DNA from: Cardiocondyla obscurior
Taxonomy: Eukaryota > Arthropoda > Insecta > Hymenoptera > Formicidae
Assembly (NCBI RefSeq): GCF_019399895.1
Contig: NC_091883.1
Location: 4,568,377 to 4,632,376, forward strand
DNA: 64,000 bases
Direction of reading: 5' to 3'
In this document: in pieces, positions 48,078-59,180 of the stretch
Position numbering within the stretch: position 1 is the first letter of the stretch
Layout: each line of letters opens with the position of its first letter
The notes under the pieces: generated by a model
What the model was told of the DNA's origin: nothing
What the model saw: the letters and a program-made list of their open reading frames with translations, nothing else
Database searches by the model: none
Position numbers and translations under genes: made by a program

Positions 48078-49158
48078 CTAATTATAAGATGAGAGCAGAC
48101 ATATAAATTTAACAGTAAAATAAAAAAATTTTATAATTTAATAATGTCTGACTTGTCGTTGAATCGTTTTTGGAGAAGTTTCATACCCGGTCGGTTCCAC
48201 GCACGTTATTTCGTATAATTAATGTGTCACTGGTAAATAAAGAACCACATTAAGACCATTGTATTATCTGTTTCATAAATGTATTTCTTGCAAGTATCTT
48301 GACTGCATCAAGGGAATTGCCTTCCCCCAGCGCATCAAATAAATACATATCCAAACCATCATCTATTTATCTATCGCAATTGCTACGCAAGAGCTTTAAC
48401 AGCCGAGAGGCTCTATCGCTCGCATTCGTTTAGCACCCGATATCTCGTCAACGATGTGCAGTAGCATATATGCTTCTCTATCTCGTAATTAAAATTCTGG
48501 TGCTTAACGTAACTCGAGATTGTGCCTCTCTTACGTTGGAATGCGCGAGTGTCGAAACTAAACGTAAGGTTTTTCGGAGATCCTCGTTTTCGAGCCTTAA
48601 AATTAGGCGGTGCCGCGGATCCTCTGGTGAGGATGATACATACAACGATTGCTCTTTGTAGTAGAGTTCTCTACACTACTCATTTCTCGTCGCTTTCAAC
48701 GCGCATTTTTACATACGTATACATTAGCTTTCTTTTTCTCTCTTAGTTTCGGAAAGTGTGACGCGAGACGCAGCTACAAAGAACGGTTCTGTGAAGTCCG
48801 GGATATAATCGGTTGTGAAGGGATAAAATTGGATACGATATCTAACGTGTACGATACATGATTTCCACCGTCTAGGATTGTCAAACACTCGGGATCCTCC
48901 CGCACGCGTCGGGTTTTGATTTCAATAAGTCTTCTCGCACGCGTTACATTACAGACGTTACAGCCAAGCGTGCCCTGTGAGGTGGTCCATCTCGACGCAA
49001 TTACGCAGGGACGCGCGTTAATCACTCCGCATACGCATCTCTCGATTATGCTCGGCTCTCCGGATTACGCTGGAAAGCAGACGTGGCGTCTGCTGCGCCG
49101 ACGACAGCTAGCGAACGTGAGTTTAGAGTCGTGTACGTCGAGTTTCACATTGTATCAC

Positions 49159-49258
49159 ATGTATATACCGCGCCGGCCGGATTGCCGAAGACTGATTTTT
49201 TACATATGCCGCATGTATGTACCGCGCCGGCCGGATTGCCGAAGACCGATTTCTATCC
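49159..49258. repeat. 54-bp direct repeat, two copies
   Basis: ATGTATATACCGCGCCGGCC from 49159 recurs as ATGTATGTACCGCGCCGGCC from 49213, followed in both by GGATTGCCGAAGACYGATTT. The period of 54 keeps any reading frame, giving an 18-residue repeat in two plus-strand frames. Confidence 0.85.
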
Positions 49259-49818
49259 GTTCTCTCATTCTTTGCTTTTACCGTCTTTAAGATTACGTAC
49301 GCTAGCCGCTGTCGCCGCAGAAAATGCCATATCTGTACAAACGCTTTCGGTGTACATACGCACGGTTAAACTCTAATCACGAGGTTACACGCAAGTTGAT
49401 TACAGTTACGTATTTTTTCTTTTTTTTTTTTAGGTAAAAATATGTGTTATAGGAATTACGCTACCATATATATTATCGAGCCATTTATGCCTTGCACGCG
49501 CGTGCACGTTTCTTTCTTTCTTTTATCTTGCTTTTTTTTCCTACCGAAGCCAAAGGATAGAGGCGCATAAAAATTGGAATGCTCGAATAATTTCATCTCG
49601 CACACTTATTACGCCGGAAGATACATTTGCGATGTTATTTTTTATTACTCGTGAGATGTGATCGTGGGAATAGTTTTGTGAATCTACGCGAACTGGAATC
49701 GCTGGTTATATAGGGGACAACAGCGAAGACAAAACGTGACGTGACTGATATCTCAATAACCGCTTTTTTTCTTTTTCCACACAGGAGACTCAAGAAGACG
49801 CAGGTACAGCTAGATTCG

Positions 49819-49855
49819 TTCCATCTACGTCTTACGCAACGAGACGTAGATGGAA
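49819..49855. repeat. Perfect 14-bp hairpin
   Basis: TTCCATCTACGTCT at 49819-49832 and its exact reverse complement at 49842-49855, with a 9-base loop. It stands alone in AT-rich DNA with no gene near. It could be a small foldback remnant, or a short RNA stem. Confidence 0.85.
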
Positions 49856-51400
49856 AATATGCTAAGTATTCTAATAACTAGAATAGAGCGCGATGATAAA
49901 TATGCATATAATAGTAATTATTTCCATGCACATTAAAATTCACAACACGTGTCTCCCGCAGTTCTTACACTATGCGGATCGTCCGAAAAAAAGCCTGGCA
50001 GGATATTATTTCACGATACATTCGAGCAGCATTTTTTTTATCGTGAACAAAATGCGATTTTAATTACAATTAAATTCGCGTGGCTACGAGCCCAATAATA
50101 TTCGTCGAGACGTTTTTAATTATTCCCTTTTAAGCTTTTACAGTTGCAAAAGCTTGCGAGAATCCATTAGGAACTCTGCATTATGCAAGAAAGCGAAACT
50201 ATTATATAGTTTCTTTAGTAACTTCCTACCAGGCTGTTCAGGACATCTCGGATTCTTATCATGCGCAAGTTTTCTTAGAGTGCACAATCAGCGTAGAATT
50301 TAATTTCAAGCGAAGCACTCGTAATTAAATATTTTTAAAGGATGAAACTTGAGACACGATAAGATTTTGTATATATTACATGAACGATAAATAATTTTAG
50401 TTTTACATTTAAAATATAATTTTTTAACAATATTTTAAATACGCATACGATATTTATTACAAGCAAGTGTACTTAGCTACCAAAAGTTACCAATAGTAAG
50501 CCAAGTTTCATCCAAATTAGATATGGTCTGTTGTAAAGGTACATCGTAATTTCTTTTCGATTATTTTGATTACTATTTCTTATTATAACATAAGTTACAT
50601 TATAACGCTGTAATATATTTTAAAATATTAAAAAAAAACAATCTCTTTGCAGACATAAAAGTATTATAAAGTTATCTAAAAGTACTTAAACATGATATGA
50701 CAGAATTTTTACTCGGGAAGATATAAACTTCTAGATATCGTATTGTATGGAATGTGATTACATGTATATATATTTATTACGATTCATTTATGCATGAGAG
50801 AAAAATATGATTGACAAGATCATATGGATGTTTTTTATGCTTGCGCTATGATAAATTACATTCTCTCATGAAAGAATACGAAGAAAATTAATATGCATAT
50901 TATTTTGCACCATTCTTTAAATGAGATTCTATTTTTTTAAGAATTTTAAATGCTGTTTTATCTAAACTGTGAAATTAAATAATGTAGCTGTATTAATAAC
51001 GTTGGGAAAAATGCAACAAAATTTAATAGAAATTTATACTTCTGTAATGTTTTCTGTCACTAGACTACAAGGCGCATTGAGGTTTGTTTTGAGTGTTCTA
51101 AGTATATGACTAGAGCACACATTTCAGTTATCCGTCTAACTCATTCTAAAACTTAGATTGCCCAGTTAAAACACGTATGTCTCTGTTGAGCATTATACAA
51201 TAAAAAGATTTAAAACATTAACATTAGAAAAGATTAAAAATTATGACCTACAATAAATGTGTCGAACTATATGTTCTGGGCAATCAAAAATCATATTAAT
51301 TTCAGATTTTGTACTCTTTGTCTCAATTAAAGTATTCATGAAATACGAGTAATACGAATAAAAAGCTATTGATCTGTTCTCTTTAAAAATGCACAACAAA

Positions 51401-51499
51401 TTAATATAAATAATTATGCTGCGGAAAAATGGCTCTTGCAGCTTTTTCCTGTGGATCTAATTGATTACGGTAACGTCTCGCCAAGAAAGCTGCAATCAC
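51401..51499 (-). CDS. Alternative last exon of the tetraspanin
   Basis: After an acceptor (TGTTTTTAG) a phase-0 frame of 32 residues and a TAA: VIAAFLARRYRNQLDPQEKA then ARAIFPQHNYLY. The core RRYRNQLDP parallels RYRNQKDP of the exon at 51861-51787, and the phase matches exon 5, so it would replace that exon. The new tail ends in Tyr and lacks the ANPSAFL ending. A typical donor would not be needed. The similarity strongly suggests exon duplication and alternative C-termini. Confidence 0.8.
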   Translation of the reverse strand: MIAAFLARRYRNQLDPQEKAARAIFPQHNYLY

Positions 51500-51786
51500 C
51501 TAAAAACATGTAAATTTATAAGATCTCAAAACTATAGAGAAGAAAAATAATGAGAAATATAAAATTATGAATATTGCTGTTATATAAATCGCTGCATGCT
51601 ACGTACTGCATATTATTTACATATTTTTAGAACGTCATGAATGACTATTAACAAATGAATATTTGAATTGATAATGCTGTAACACTGAAAAAAAAAAAAA
51701 GATAAACCACAACCAACATATGAAGCCACCCACCATCTGTTAGGAGGATCGTATGAAGTGACAGAGGACATTGCGATGGTGTTAGA

Positions 51787-53270
51787 CTAGAGGAAAGCAC
51801 TAGGATTAGCTCGTGGATCTTTCTGGTTCCTGTATCTCACGGTCAACCATACCCCGACAAACTGTAATCGGGCACATAGGTTAGCATTAGTAAAATGAGA
51901 AATACAAACATGGTGCATTTATAACTAGATAAAATAATTAGGTAAAATAAATAGATAAAAAAAACTCCTAAATATTAATATTACATAAATTATTTCAGTG
52001 CAATGTTTAATATCACATTCTCTACCACTTGCGCGAAATAAATTATGGAATCTTACCTCTGTAAAGCTAAAGAATAATCCTATACTGCCACATAATTTAA
52101 ATGCATAGTCAATGGTAGACTGTAATTTATGCATACATGTGCTCTGACAAGGTGGATTTGGTGAACAAGGCATTTGATTTCCTTCAATAGACTGACAACA
52201 AACCTTCTGCAAAAAATTTCAATTAATGTAAGTTGTCTTAGCTATGAATCTCATTATTTTTTACATTAACTTACATTGACACTATCACAAGGTACTCCTA
52301 ATTCATCAATTGTGCCATTAAATCCACAACAATTAAAGGTAGTTTGAACTTTTGCTCTTAAATCAGGTCCAACGCGTCTCCATCCCTAAACACAAGTTCA
52401 TTAAGTCATTATATTTATCCCATAATTAACCAGCAAATTTCTGAATGTAAAAAATAAAAAAAAAGATTACCTGTTCTGCAAGTTGTTCCTGCTGTTTAGT
52501 ATTGACAGCGAGACAAGCACAGGCAATACTGAATTGAATCAGGAACAAGAGGAATAAGATAAGCATGTACTGTAAAATGTAATTAAGGAACCACACACCA
52601 TTTGCTTGAACAAAAGTCCCATACAAAATTTTCAATAAAACAATTATATAAATCACACAAGATAGCCAATGAGTTGAACACTCAAAGCTTTTGCTACAAA
52701 ACCTGTAAAAAAGAAAAGGATACAAAGAACAGTAAGACCTGATGGTGTTTAACAGCACCAATCAGTCCCAGGATGGAGATGAGAAACAGGATCACTCCAC
52801 ATGCCAGAATACCACCTATAATGGGGAGATTTGTGACTAAGGCGGATGCTCTTCCATATACCGCGACTCCTATCAATATAAAGGCAACAACCTGCAAGAG
52901 AAGGAAGACAAGAGAAATATATATATATCCCCGGTCCATCGATATCCATCTCGGAGTAAAGGGAGCGGGGACGAGGGGCGGAGAAAGGCGCTCTATCAGC
53001 TCGCGCTCGCACGCGAAGCTGGCTGGAGCAATTACGCAATGCAGAAACGTCTCGGGTGTGTAAACATCGGAGAAGACGCAAATTGCGCTCGTCGGGCGGG
53101 GAGCGAAGCGTCGATTGATAAGCGCCCTCCGATAAAGATCGAGCGAGAGGCGCCATGGCGAGGGGAGGGAAAGAGCGTTTCGAGGCAGGATTCGAAGGGT
53201 GTCTACTCACGATATAAAGGATGTTGAGTGCCGTCAGCGCATTTTTCGAGCACGTAAAGCCGCCGCACAT
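51787..53270 (-). CDS. Tsp97E: Tetraspanin, TSPAN13/31 group (6 exons, 220 aa)
   Basis: Exons: 53270-53211, 52891-52724, 52569-52471, 52385-52275, 52206-52057, 51861-51787; every junction is phase 0. The start MCGGFTCSKNALTALNILYI is diagnostic of this group. Four membrane segments are visible (VVAFILIGVAVYG, IIGGILACGVILFLISILGL, YMLILFLLFLIQFSIACACL, and FKLCGSIGLFFSF). The large extracellular loop carries the CCG motif (128-130) and further cysteines (KVCC, NPPCQSTC). The end VRYRNQKDPRANPSAFL matches TSPAN13/31 and fly Tsp97E, and the symbol is by that similarity. Tetraspanins organise membrane partner proteins. A second, alternative last exon lies at 51499-51401. The promoter is the CpG-rich stretch from about 52960 to 53760. 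Confidence 0.94.
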
Positions 53271-54443
53271 CTCGACTTCGGTTCCTGCCGTTCTTCAGAT
53301 TTACGAGCGGGGTTAGCCCGCGGTGCTCTCGGTGGCTCGCGGCCGGGTCAGCGGAGCCGACGGTGGAGAAGCGAAAGGTGAAAGACGCGTGTCCGCAGGG
53401 CAGGCACGAATCTCCTCGCACACGGGGAGGGAGGGGGATAGAACCCTGCCGAGGTCGTCACGCGCGACGATAACTACACTCCACCACGGCGGACGACTTG
53501 CAACTGGCTGACGCGAGCGCGATGGCGGCAGCGGTCGAGAGTGCCGATGGCGCCCTCAAAAGATTGCGTCACGCGCGAAAACACAAACGTCACACGACAG
53601 CCGCGCCCGGCAGGGACCGTGGCGCGTCCACCTGGACGCCAGTTCCAGCTTCCGGGAATCTTGATCCAGCCTCGCGGACGGCAGGATCAGTCGCTCGCTT
53701 TAATCCTGCATTTACTTGCGACGCCCGCCAGGAATCCGGGACCGAAGCGCCGCGAGATTCAGTTTGTTAGGTAACGACGAGCGAAACTTTAACTTCCCGA
53801 TTCATCTAGGTTACTTGGCTTTTACGTCTCCTTAAAAAGATTTCAGTTCTCTGTTCTCGAGTAGAATGAATAAAGCTACGGGCGTGCTTTATCGGTCATT
53901 GACATTCGCCGTTTCTTCGCCGTTCATTTTTTTTTTTTTTATATTCGTGAAAGAAACGCGAGTAGGACGTCGGCGCGCGGCCGGTTTATTTTGTATATTT
54001 ATTTTCACGGCGACGCAGGCAACCGCGTGATAAAACATTCGCGTTTATTTCGTTCGTTACCGCTGACGAACGCCAACGTCGTAAATATGTCACATCGCAG
54101 CTCGTGCGGATTAAACGTTAACGACGCGAACGCCTGGCCCAGATAACGCACGGTTTTCGTATTTGACTGCAGTTTTTTGCCATATGACAATCTGCGCGTT
54201 GCATTTTTATTTTTTATTTCCGTACAGCTTGAAGCGTCCAGCATTGGCCGCTTCGTTGAAATAAAGATTGGCACGTGAGGGCGAATGGTTTAGTTATTTT
54301 ATTATATTTTTTTTATATACTATAAACGGGATATCATCAAAATTTCATCTCTGAAATTAAAAAGCTAATTCATGTGTTACTCGCCAATTTTTTGAGATAG
54401 GATAAATTATGTAATGTAAATTTTTAATACTTTACTATTGCAG
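53271..54443. other. Tetraspanin promoter side and spacer, CpG-rich then AT-rich
   Basis: CpG-rich to about 53760, which fits the tetraspanin promoter and 5' UTR; several GC-driven frames on both strands have no known domain. A further CpG-rich patch at 53955-54300 is followed by AT-rich DNA that leads into the mini-exon repeat copy. Confidence 0.5.
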
Positions 54444-54682
54444 GAAGGACCAAGCCGACATTCCGCAGACATCCTGAGAGGAGGAAGAGGCCCAGGAAAA
54501 GGCATCATGCATCGGCGGAGCAACTTTTAGGTGAGAATTAATTTTTTTAAATAAAATCTTTATAAAAATAAAGGCCTACCTTTACATTAATTTATATACT
54601 AACATGTCTACAATAATATGTTTTATTTTATGTTACAGTCACCGGCGGAACTCTACAAATCCGCTGAAGCTCATGCAGATTG
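54444..54682 (+). repeat. Mini-exon repeat unit U4, plus strand
   Basis: Block A from about 54444 to 54530 (GAAGGACCAAGCCGACATTC at the start, GAGAGGAGGAAGAGGCCCAG in the middle, CGGCGGAGCAACTTTTAG at the end) then GTGAGAA. Spacer 54531-54638 ends TTATGTTACAG. Block B 54639-54682 (TCACCGGCGGAACTCTAC, ATCCGCTGAAGCTCATGCAG) then GTAAGT. Unlike the others, block A is itself preceded by an acceptor-like TACTATTGCAG. It lacks the ATG and the small frame. DNA after block B also resembles that after U3. Confidence 0.8.
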
Positions 54683-56606
54683 GTAAGTCACATGATTTTC
54701 TTTTCGTAATTTATAATTGGAGTCTTTAAAAAAATAGCGCGCGTGTAGCGAGCGCATGGTTTCTTCTAGTAAAATATAAAAATTATTATTATATACGCGC
54801 ACTTAGATAATTTGTAATTTGTTTTAATTTGTATTGTTATTTTAATGTCGTTTAATCTCCCCTCTTTTCTCCCGCAAATCAATTTTTATTTCGCTCAGTT
54901 TCTCAAGATAATAATGATTACCTTTGCAGCGTGGAAAACTCCAAAGTATTGTTAAACATTTATATGATTTTGCGTCTAACAATGCGTCCGCGTTGCGAAA
55001 ACACACGATGTCGCCTTCCAGGTAGCTCACCGCGACCGATAAGGAAAGTTTTCGCGCGTTTTCGCAGAGTACATCACGTTTGCATACGGATGTGACGAGG
55101 CGCATATTTGCGATAAGAATTATGAAGGTTTCAAAGCGCGATAAGGGTTACCATACTATAATTACGTTTGATTTTAAAGGTCACCGGGAAAAGACGCCGC
55201 GAAGGAGAAAGTTTATAAGCAACGATCTCGTTTGCTTGCGAAAGTGTATCACTCGTTCATTTATAAAAGGATCTCGGAACTTCCTTGTATGCACATCAAT
55301 CTCGGGCAATCGCGAGATAAATTACGATTAGCAAGATGTTTACAGGATGACGGGACGGCTGGAGGAATAAAAGAATGGTCGTAAAAAAAAAAAAAAAAAG
55401 AAATTATTGCAATATGCGTCCGAGACATTTTCGCTTTCGCGCGTTGAGTAAATAGCATTTTAGAAAATGAGCATTAGAAAAAAGAAAAAGTATGTAACTC
55501 GGCTTCCTCACGTTCTTATTGCTGTCCACTGTTACAGTTCATTATTCATGACGATCCTAGGGAGACCGTTCTTTTCAAGAGAGACTATTATATCACAGCT
55601 GCGATGCTGTAAAGCGATTAATTACTTGTGCCGATAAGCCTGCAATGTTATTGCACGTTCGTTGCCTGTGTCGTTAATCAAGAACGACAAAAAGACATTA
55701 TTTATAAATAACTCAACTCCGCGCAGAGATATTTCCCTTTTTAATTAATATAAGGTATTAATCCTATTGTTTTCCCCCTTCATTTTTTACTTTTCTAATC
55801 TTGCGGCAACGTAGAATTAAATTTCAGTAAGTAATTTTATTACTGTGGCTGCTGCTTTATCATCAATTATATTAACTCATCGTACCTATAATAAAATAGA
55901 TAATCGAGAGCGGCGGTACCGTTCGGTACCGAGTAAATATCGCGATACAACAACGAGGTATTAGGTATTGCCGCGACGAAACGTGTATTACACAACTCGG
56001 TGAATTACATCGCGCCTCTATCAATATCTTAATTGGGTTACCTTAAGTCTTTCGTCGCCGTCTAGAATAATTAAGCGCGCGCAATAATTCGCGGCGGACG
56101 GGACACGTGAGGATGCACGAAAAAAATAATTCAATATTTATTCTACCTGTCCTTCATCCAAAACTAACTCACTAGTAATACGCAAATATTCTCAAGTGGA
56201 GCAAGTGGGGACAACGACAGATTTGACACGAATCGCTGATAAGGAAGGCGCTGATAAAGTAACATATATAATCTACGGCGCCACAAATGCGTTGTTATTC
56301 CATCTGAAATGCATTAAAATCCGGGTGTCGTTAGGCTGGTGGAGATTCGTCGTCCTCTCTGGTAGCATTAGCGCGCTTCATCGCTATCTCTGTAAGCAGA
56401 ATGTGAAAATTTAATAAAAATTATCTGCACAAACGGCGTAAAAAAAAGAAAAAGAAAAAGAAGCAATTATACCGAAAATTTAAATAATTTACTTTATTCG
56501 AAATTCTTGATAATAGAATATATTACTTATTAATTAATTGCAATTGCCTGGTTTTACTAATATATTTTTTTTTTGTTTTAGTTTTTCGATAAGAAGAAAT
56601 AAAAAG
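54683..56606. other. Spacer before the sugar transporter
   Basis: No gene seen. Short frames at 54842-55105 and 56196-56414 have no known domain. A GCGCGCG-containing stretch follows the repeat unit (54735-54760). The last few hundred bases should include the promoter and 5' UTR of the transporter at 56607. Confidence 0.5.
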
Positions 56607-58207
56607 ATGGAGCAATCCCGTGTCAAACGGTGGCCTCAATATTTAGCAGCGATTACAGGTAAATTGTTTTTAATTTTTAAAACAATTGATTTGAAATAAA
56701 AGCATCTTGTCGATGATTCAAATCTTTTTTTTTTTTTTTAAAGTAAACTTTATCTTATAATCTCTTCATGCAGGAAGATCGCCGAGGAAAGCAGGATATT
56801 TTATTATTTATTTATTCGTTTGATTTTATCGCAGCCACCCTATCGCTGGCAGCTACCGGATCTCACATTGGCTGGACGTCACCCACCTTGCCGATACTAA
56901 AATCACCCGACTCCCACGTCCCGATAACGTCCGACGACGCTTCTTGGATCGCTTCTTTTTACCTTTTGGGCACCATTCCCGGATGTATCGTGGCGGCTTT
57001 CATCGTAGACCGGCTAGGTCGCAAGACGAGCTTACTGATAGGAGGTATACCTCTGTCTCTTTCGTACATTCTGATTGTTACAGCGTGGAATCCTTACGTT
57101 CTCTACGCTGCCCGCGGTATCGGTGGTATCGGTCAAGGTATAGCGTACGTTATATGTCCCATGTACATCGGCGAAATCGCCGATAAAGAAATCAGAGGTA
57201 CCCTCGGCTCTTTCATCAAGCTCATGGTGACCTTTGGCGAGCTGTACGCTCACGCAATCGGTCCGTTCGTCTCTTATCAATTGCTCGGCTACAGCTGCCT
57301 GCTCATTCCGCTGATATTTTTTATAAGTTTCCTCTGGATGCCCGAGTCGCCGTACTACTTGCTAATGAAGAACCAACAAAGAGACGCTTTGATGAGCCTG
57401 AAGTGTCTGAAGCGCTGCGTTTCCACAAGTCAATTGGAGACTGACATTGAACAAATGCAAAAAATAGTGGTTCGCGACCTCAGCGATCGCGGTCGATTTT
57501 GGGATCTCTTCGACACGCCGGGCAACAGACGCGCCGTGATCATCAGCATCGGCCTGCAGTTCGTTCTCCAGTTCAGCGGTATCGCCGCGGTCGAGTCTTA
57601 CACTCAGGAGATCCTTGAAGAAGGCGACGCTGGTCTGCCCGCGAGCATGTCGGTCATCCTGTTGAGCATGCTCCAGCTGATCGCCGGCCTCGGGGCGGTG
57701 GTCCTGGTCGACAAACTCGGTAGACGACCGCTACTCATTACTACCACTCTGCTAGCCGGGATCGCGCTCACTATCACTGGCATCTTTTATCTCGTAAAAT
57801 CTCATTTCGGAGTGGATACAGCCAGTTACGGCTGGCTGCTTCACTCTTCCGTCATACTCTACGAGCTTATCATCGCGTTGGGCATAAACCCGCTGCCTTA
57901 CATGATGCTCGGCGAGCTGTTCCCGACGAATGTCAAGGGCGCCGCCGTGTCCCTGGCTAATCTGGTGTCCTCGCTGCTGGCCTTCATCGTCTCTAAGATG
58001 TACCAGGTAATTTCCGACAACTGGGGAGTGTACACGGCATTCGGCTGGTTCGCCGCCAGCTGCTACGTCGGGGTGATCTTCATCGTGTTAATCGTTCCCG
58101 AAACCAAAGGTAAATCGTTGTTGGAGATTCAAGAAGAACTCAATTGTAAGCAAAAAAGGAAGGCGAGCGGCGCGAAAGGCGAGCAGCAAATAAGTACGAT
58201 CGCTTAA
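56607..58207 (+). CDS. Tret1-like facilitated sugar (trehalose) transporter (2 exons, 474 aa)
   Basis: Exon 1 is 56607-56658 (MEQSRVKRWPQYLAAIT) and exon 2 is 56835-58207, joined in phase 1 through the acceptor TTTTATCGCAG. The longer uninterrupted frame starting at 56768 is intronic at its 5' end. Joined, the start reads QYLAAITATLSLAATGSHIG, exactly the Tret1/SLC2 pattern. Sugar-porter motifs: DRLGRK after helix 2, PESPYYLL, FVLQFSGIAAVESY, DKLGRRPL, and PETKGKSLLEIQ near the end. Twelve membrane helices are expected. Family members carry trehalose or glucose across the plasma membrane without ATP. Exon 2 is GC-richer than nearby DNA, and a large single second exon is usual for insect Tret1 paralogues, which are often clustered; only one is seen here. 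Confidence 0.93.
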
Positions 58208-59180
58208 ACGCAAGTAAGACGACGACGCTTATGAGGAAAATCGTATAAAGGAACCAAGAAGCATTCAAAAGTCGACAGATTCACGCACTATTCGATACAG
58301 AAGAATTGGAAATGAAATTTTGAGAATCTCTACATTGCCAAGTACTTTAATGCCTTGATTCGAAAGTACTATCGCAAAGGTATTTCTTTTTATTTTCTAC
58401 ACTTTATTGCAACTTTATGAAACCGAGAGAAATTTGAATCAGATAGGTAGAATACGGAGGTAAAGATTCATCAGAAAAGAAGACTAGCTTATAAGATTTT
58501 AGGTTTAAGAAAGGCCCCTTATATTCCATTGAAGAAGGCGCTTCGATTGAAGTAATGAGATCGCCAAACGAGCACTTTTTTCTAATCGAGACGTCGGGTA
58601 ACGTTACGATTGATATTCCGGCTCGCGATAATGCGACGTTTGTTTAAGCTAAATTCAATTTTAACCACGCAGGTTCGTGTTCGTCACCTGTGTAAACGTT
58701 TTATTAATTCGAGAATATCTCAATTTAGGCACCTCAATTAAGAAACGTGTGTCGGATTATGCAGGACTTGATATGGAAATAACGACGCACATTTCGCGGG
58801 CGTCGTTCTTCGTTATCATTAGCGACATGCGCGGAGGCGCGTTAATTTATGCACCACGCGTGCAAGCCGAGCGGAAGATTTTAACGTACACAGATGCGGA
58901 ACCGCGACAGTTGTTCTCTCATTGTATTTTTACGTGCACCGAAAACAAATGTGGCTTTCTTGAGAGCCGCGCGTTTAATTGCTGCGGGACGCCGCTTAAT
59001 CTCGTAAAAATTTTTACAGACGGCTGTGTCGATTTTGCAAGCTCGATTGGCAAGAGTCTCGATTTGGCGACGAGATCTCCGCCAAGAATAATGCGAATTA
59101 ACAGTGTGGTTCCCGAAGAAGCTTTCGGAAACCATCGCGCATCCAACGTGCGTTAGCTAGGGCTGCTGGTAAGAGCAATC
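58208..59180. other. Sugar transporter 3' flank
   Basis: Probably 3' UTR followed by spacer. A plus-strand frame at 58677-59156 (159 codons) overlaps long antisense frames and shows no known domain, so I do not call it a gene. Confidence 0.5.

Larger units (their letters stand above)
48078..51400. other. Intergenic region with mixed composition, no supported gene
   Basis: From 48390 to about 49390 the sequence is moderately CpG-rich and may be a promoter of an untranslated exon. The rest is AT-rich. Reading frames at 48916-49376 include a 54-bp direct repeat but no known domain. A perfect hairpin lies at 49819-49855. No coding exon I can support. Confidence 0.5.

Noticed and set aside
56768..56834. 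Longer 5' extension of the sugar transporter frame (start at 56768)
   Set aside because: It replaces the conserved N-terminus with unrelated residues; splicing 56658 to 56835 restores the family start exactly in phase.
58677..59156. 159-codon plus-strand frame
   Set aside because: Overlapped by long antisense frames, no splice partners, no known domain.
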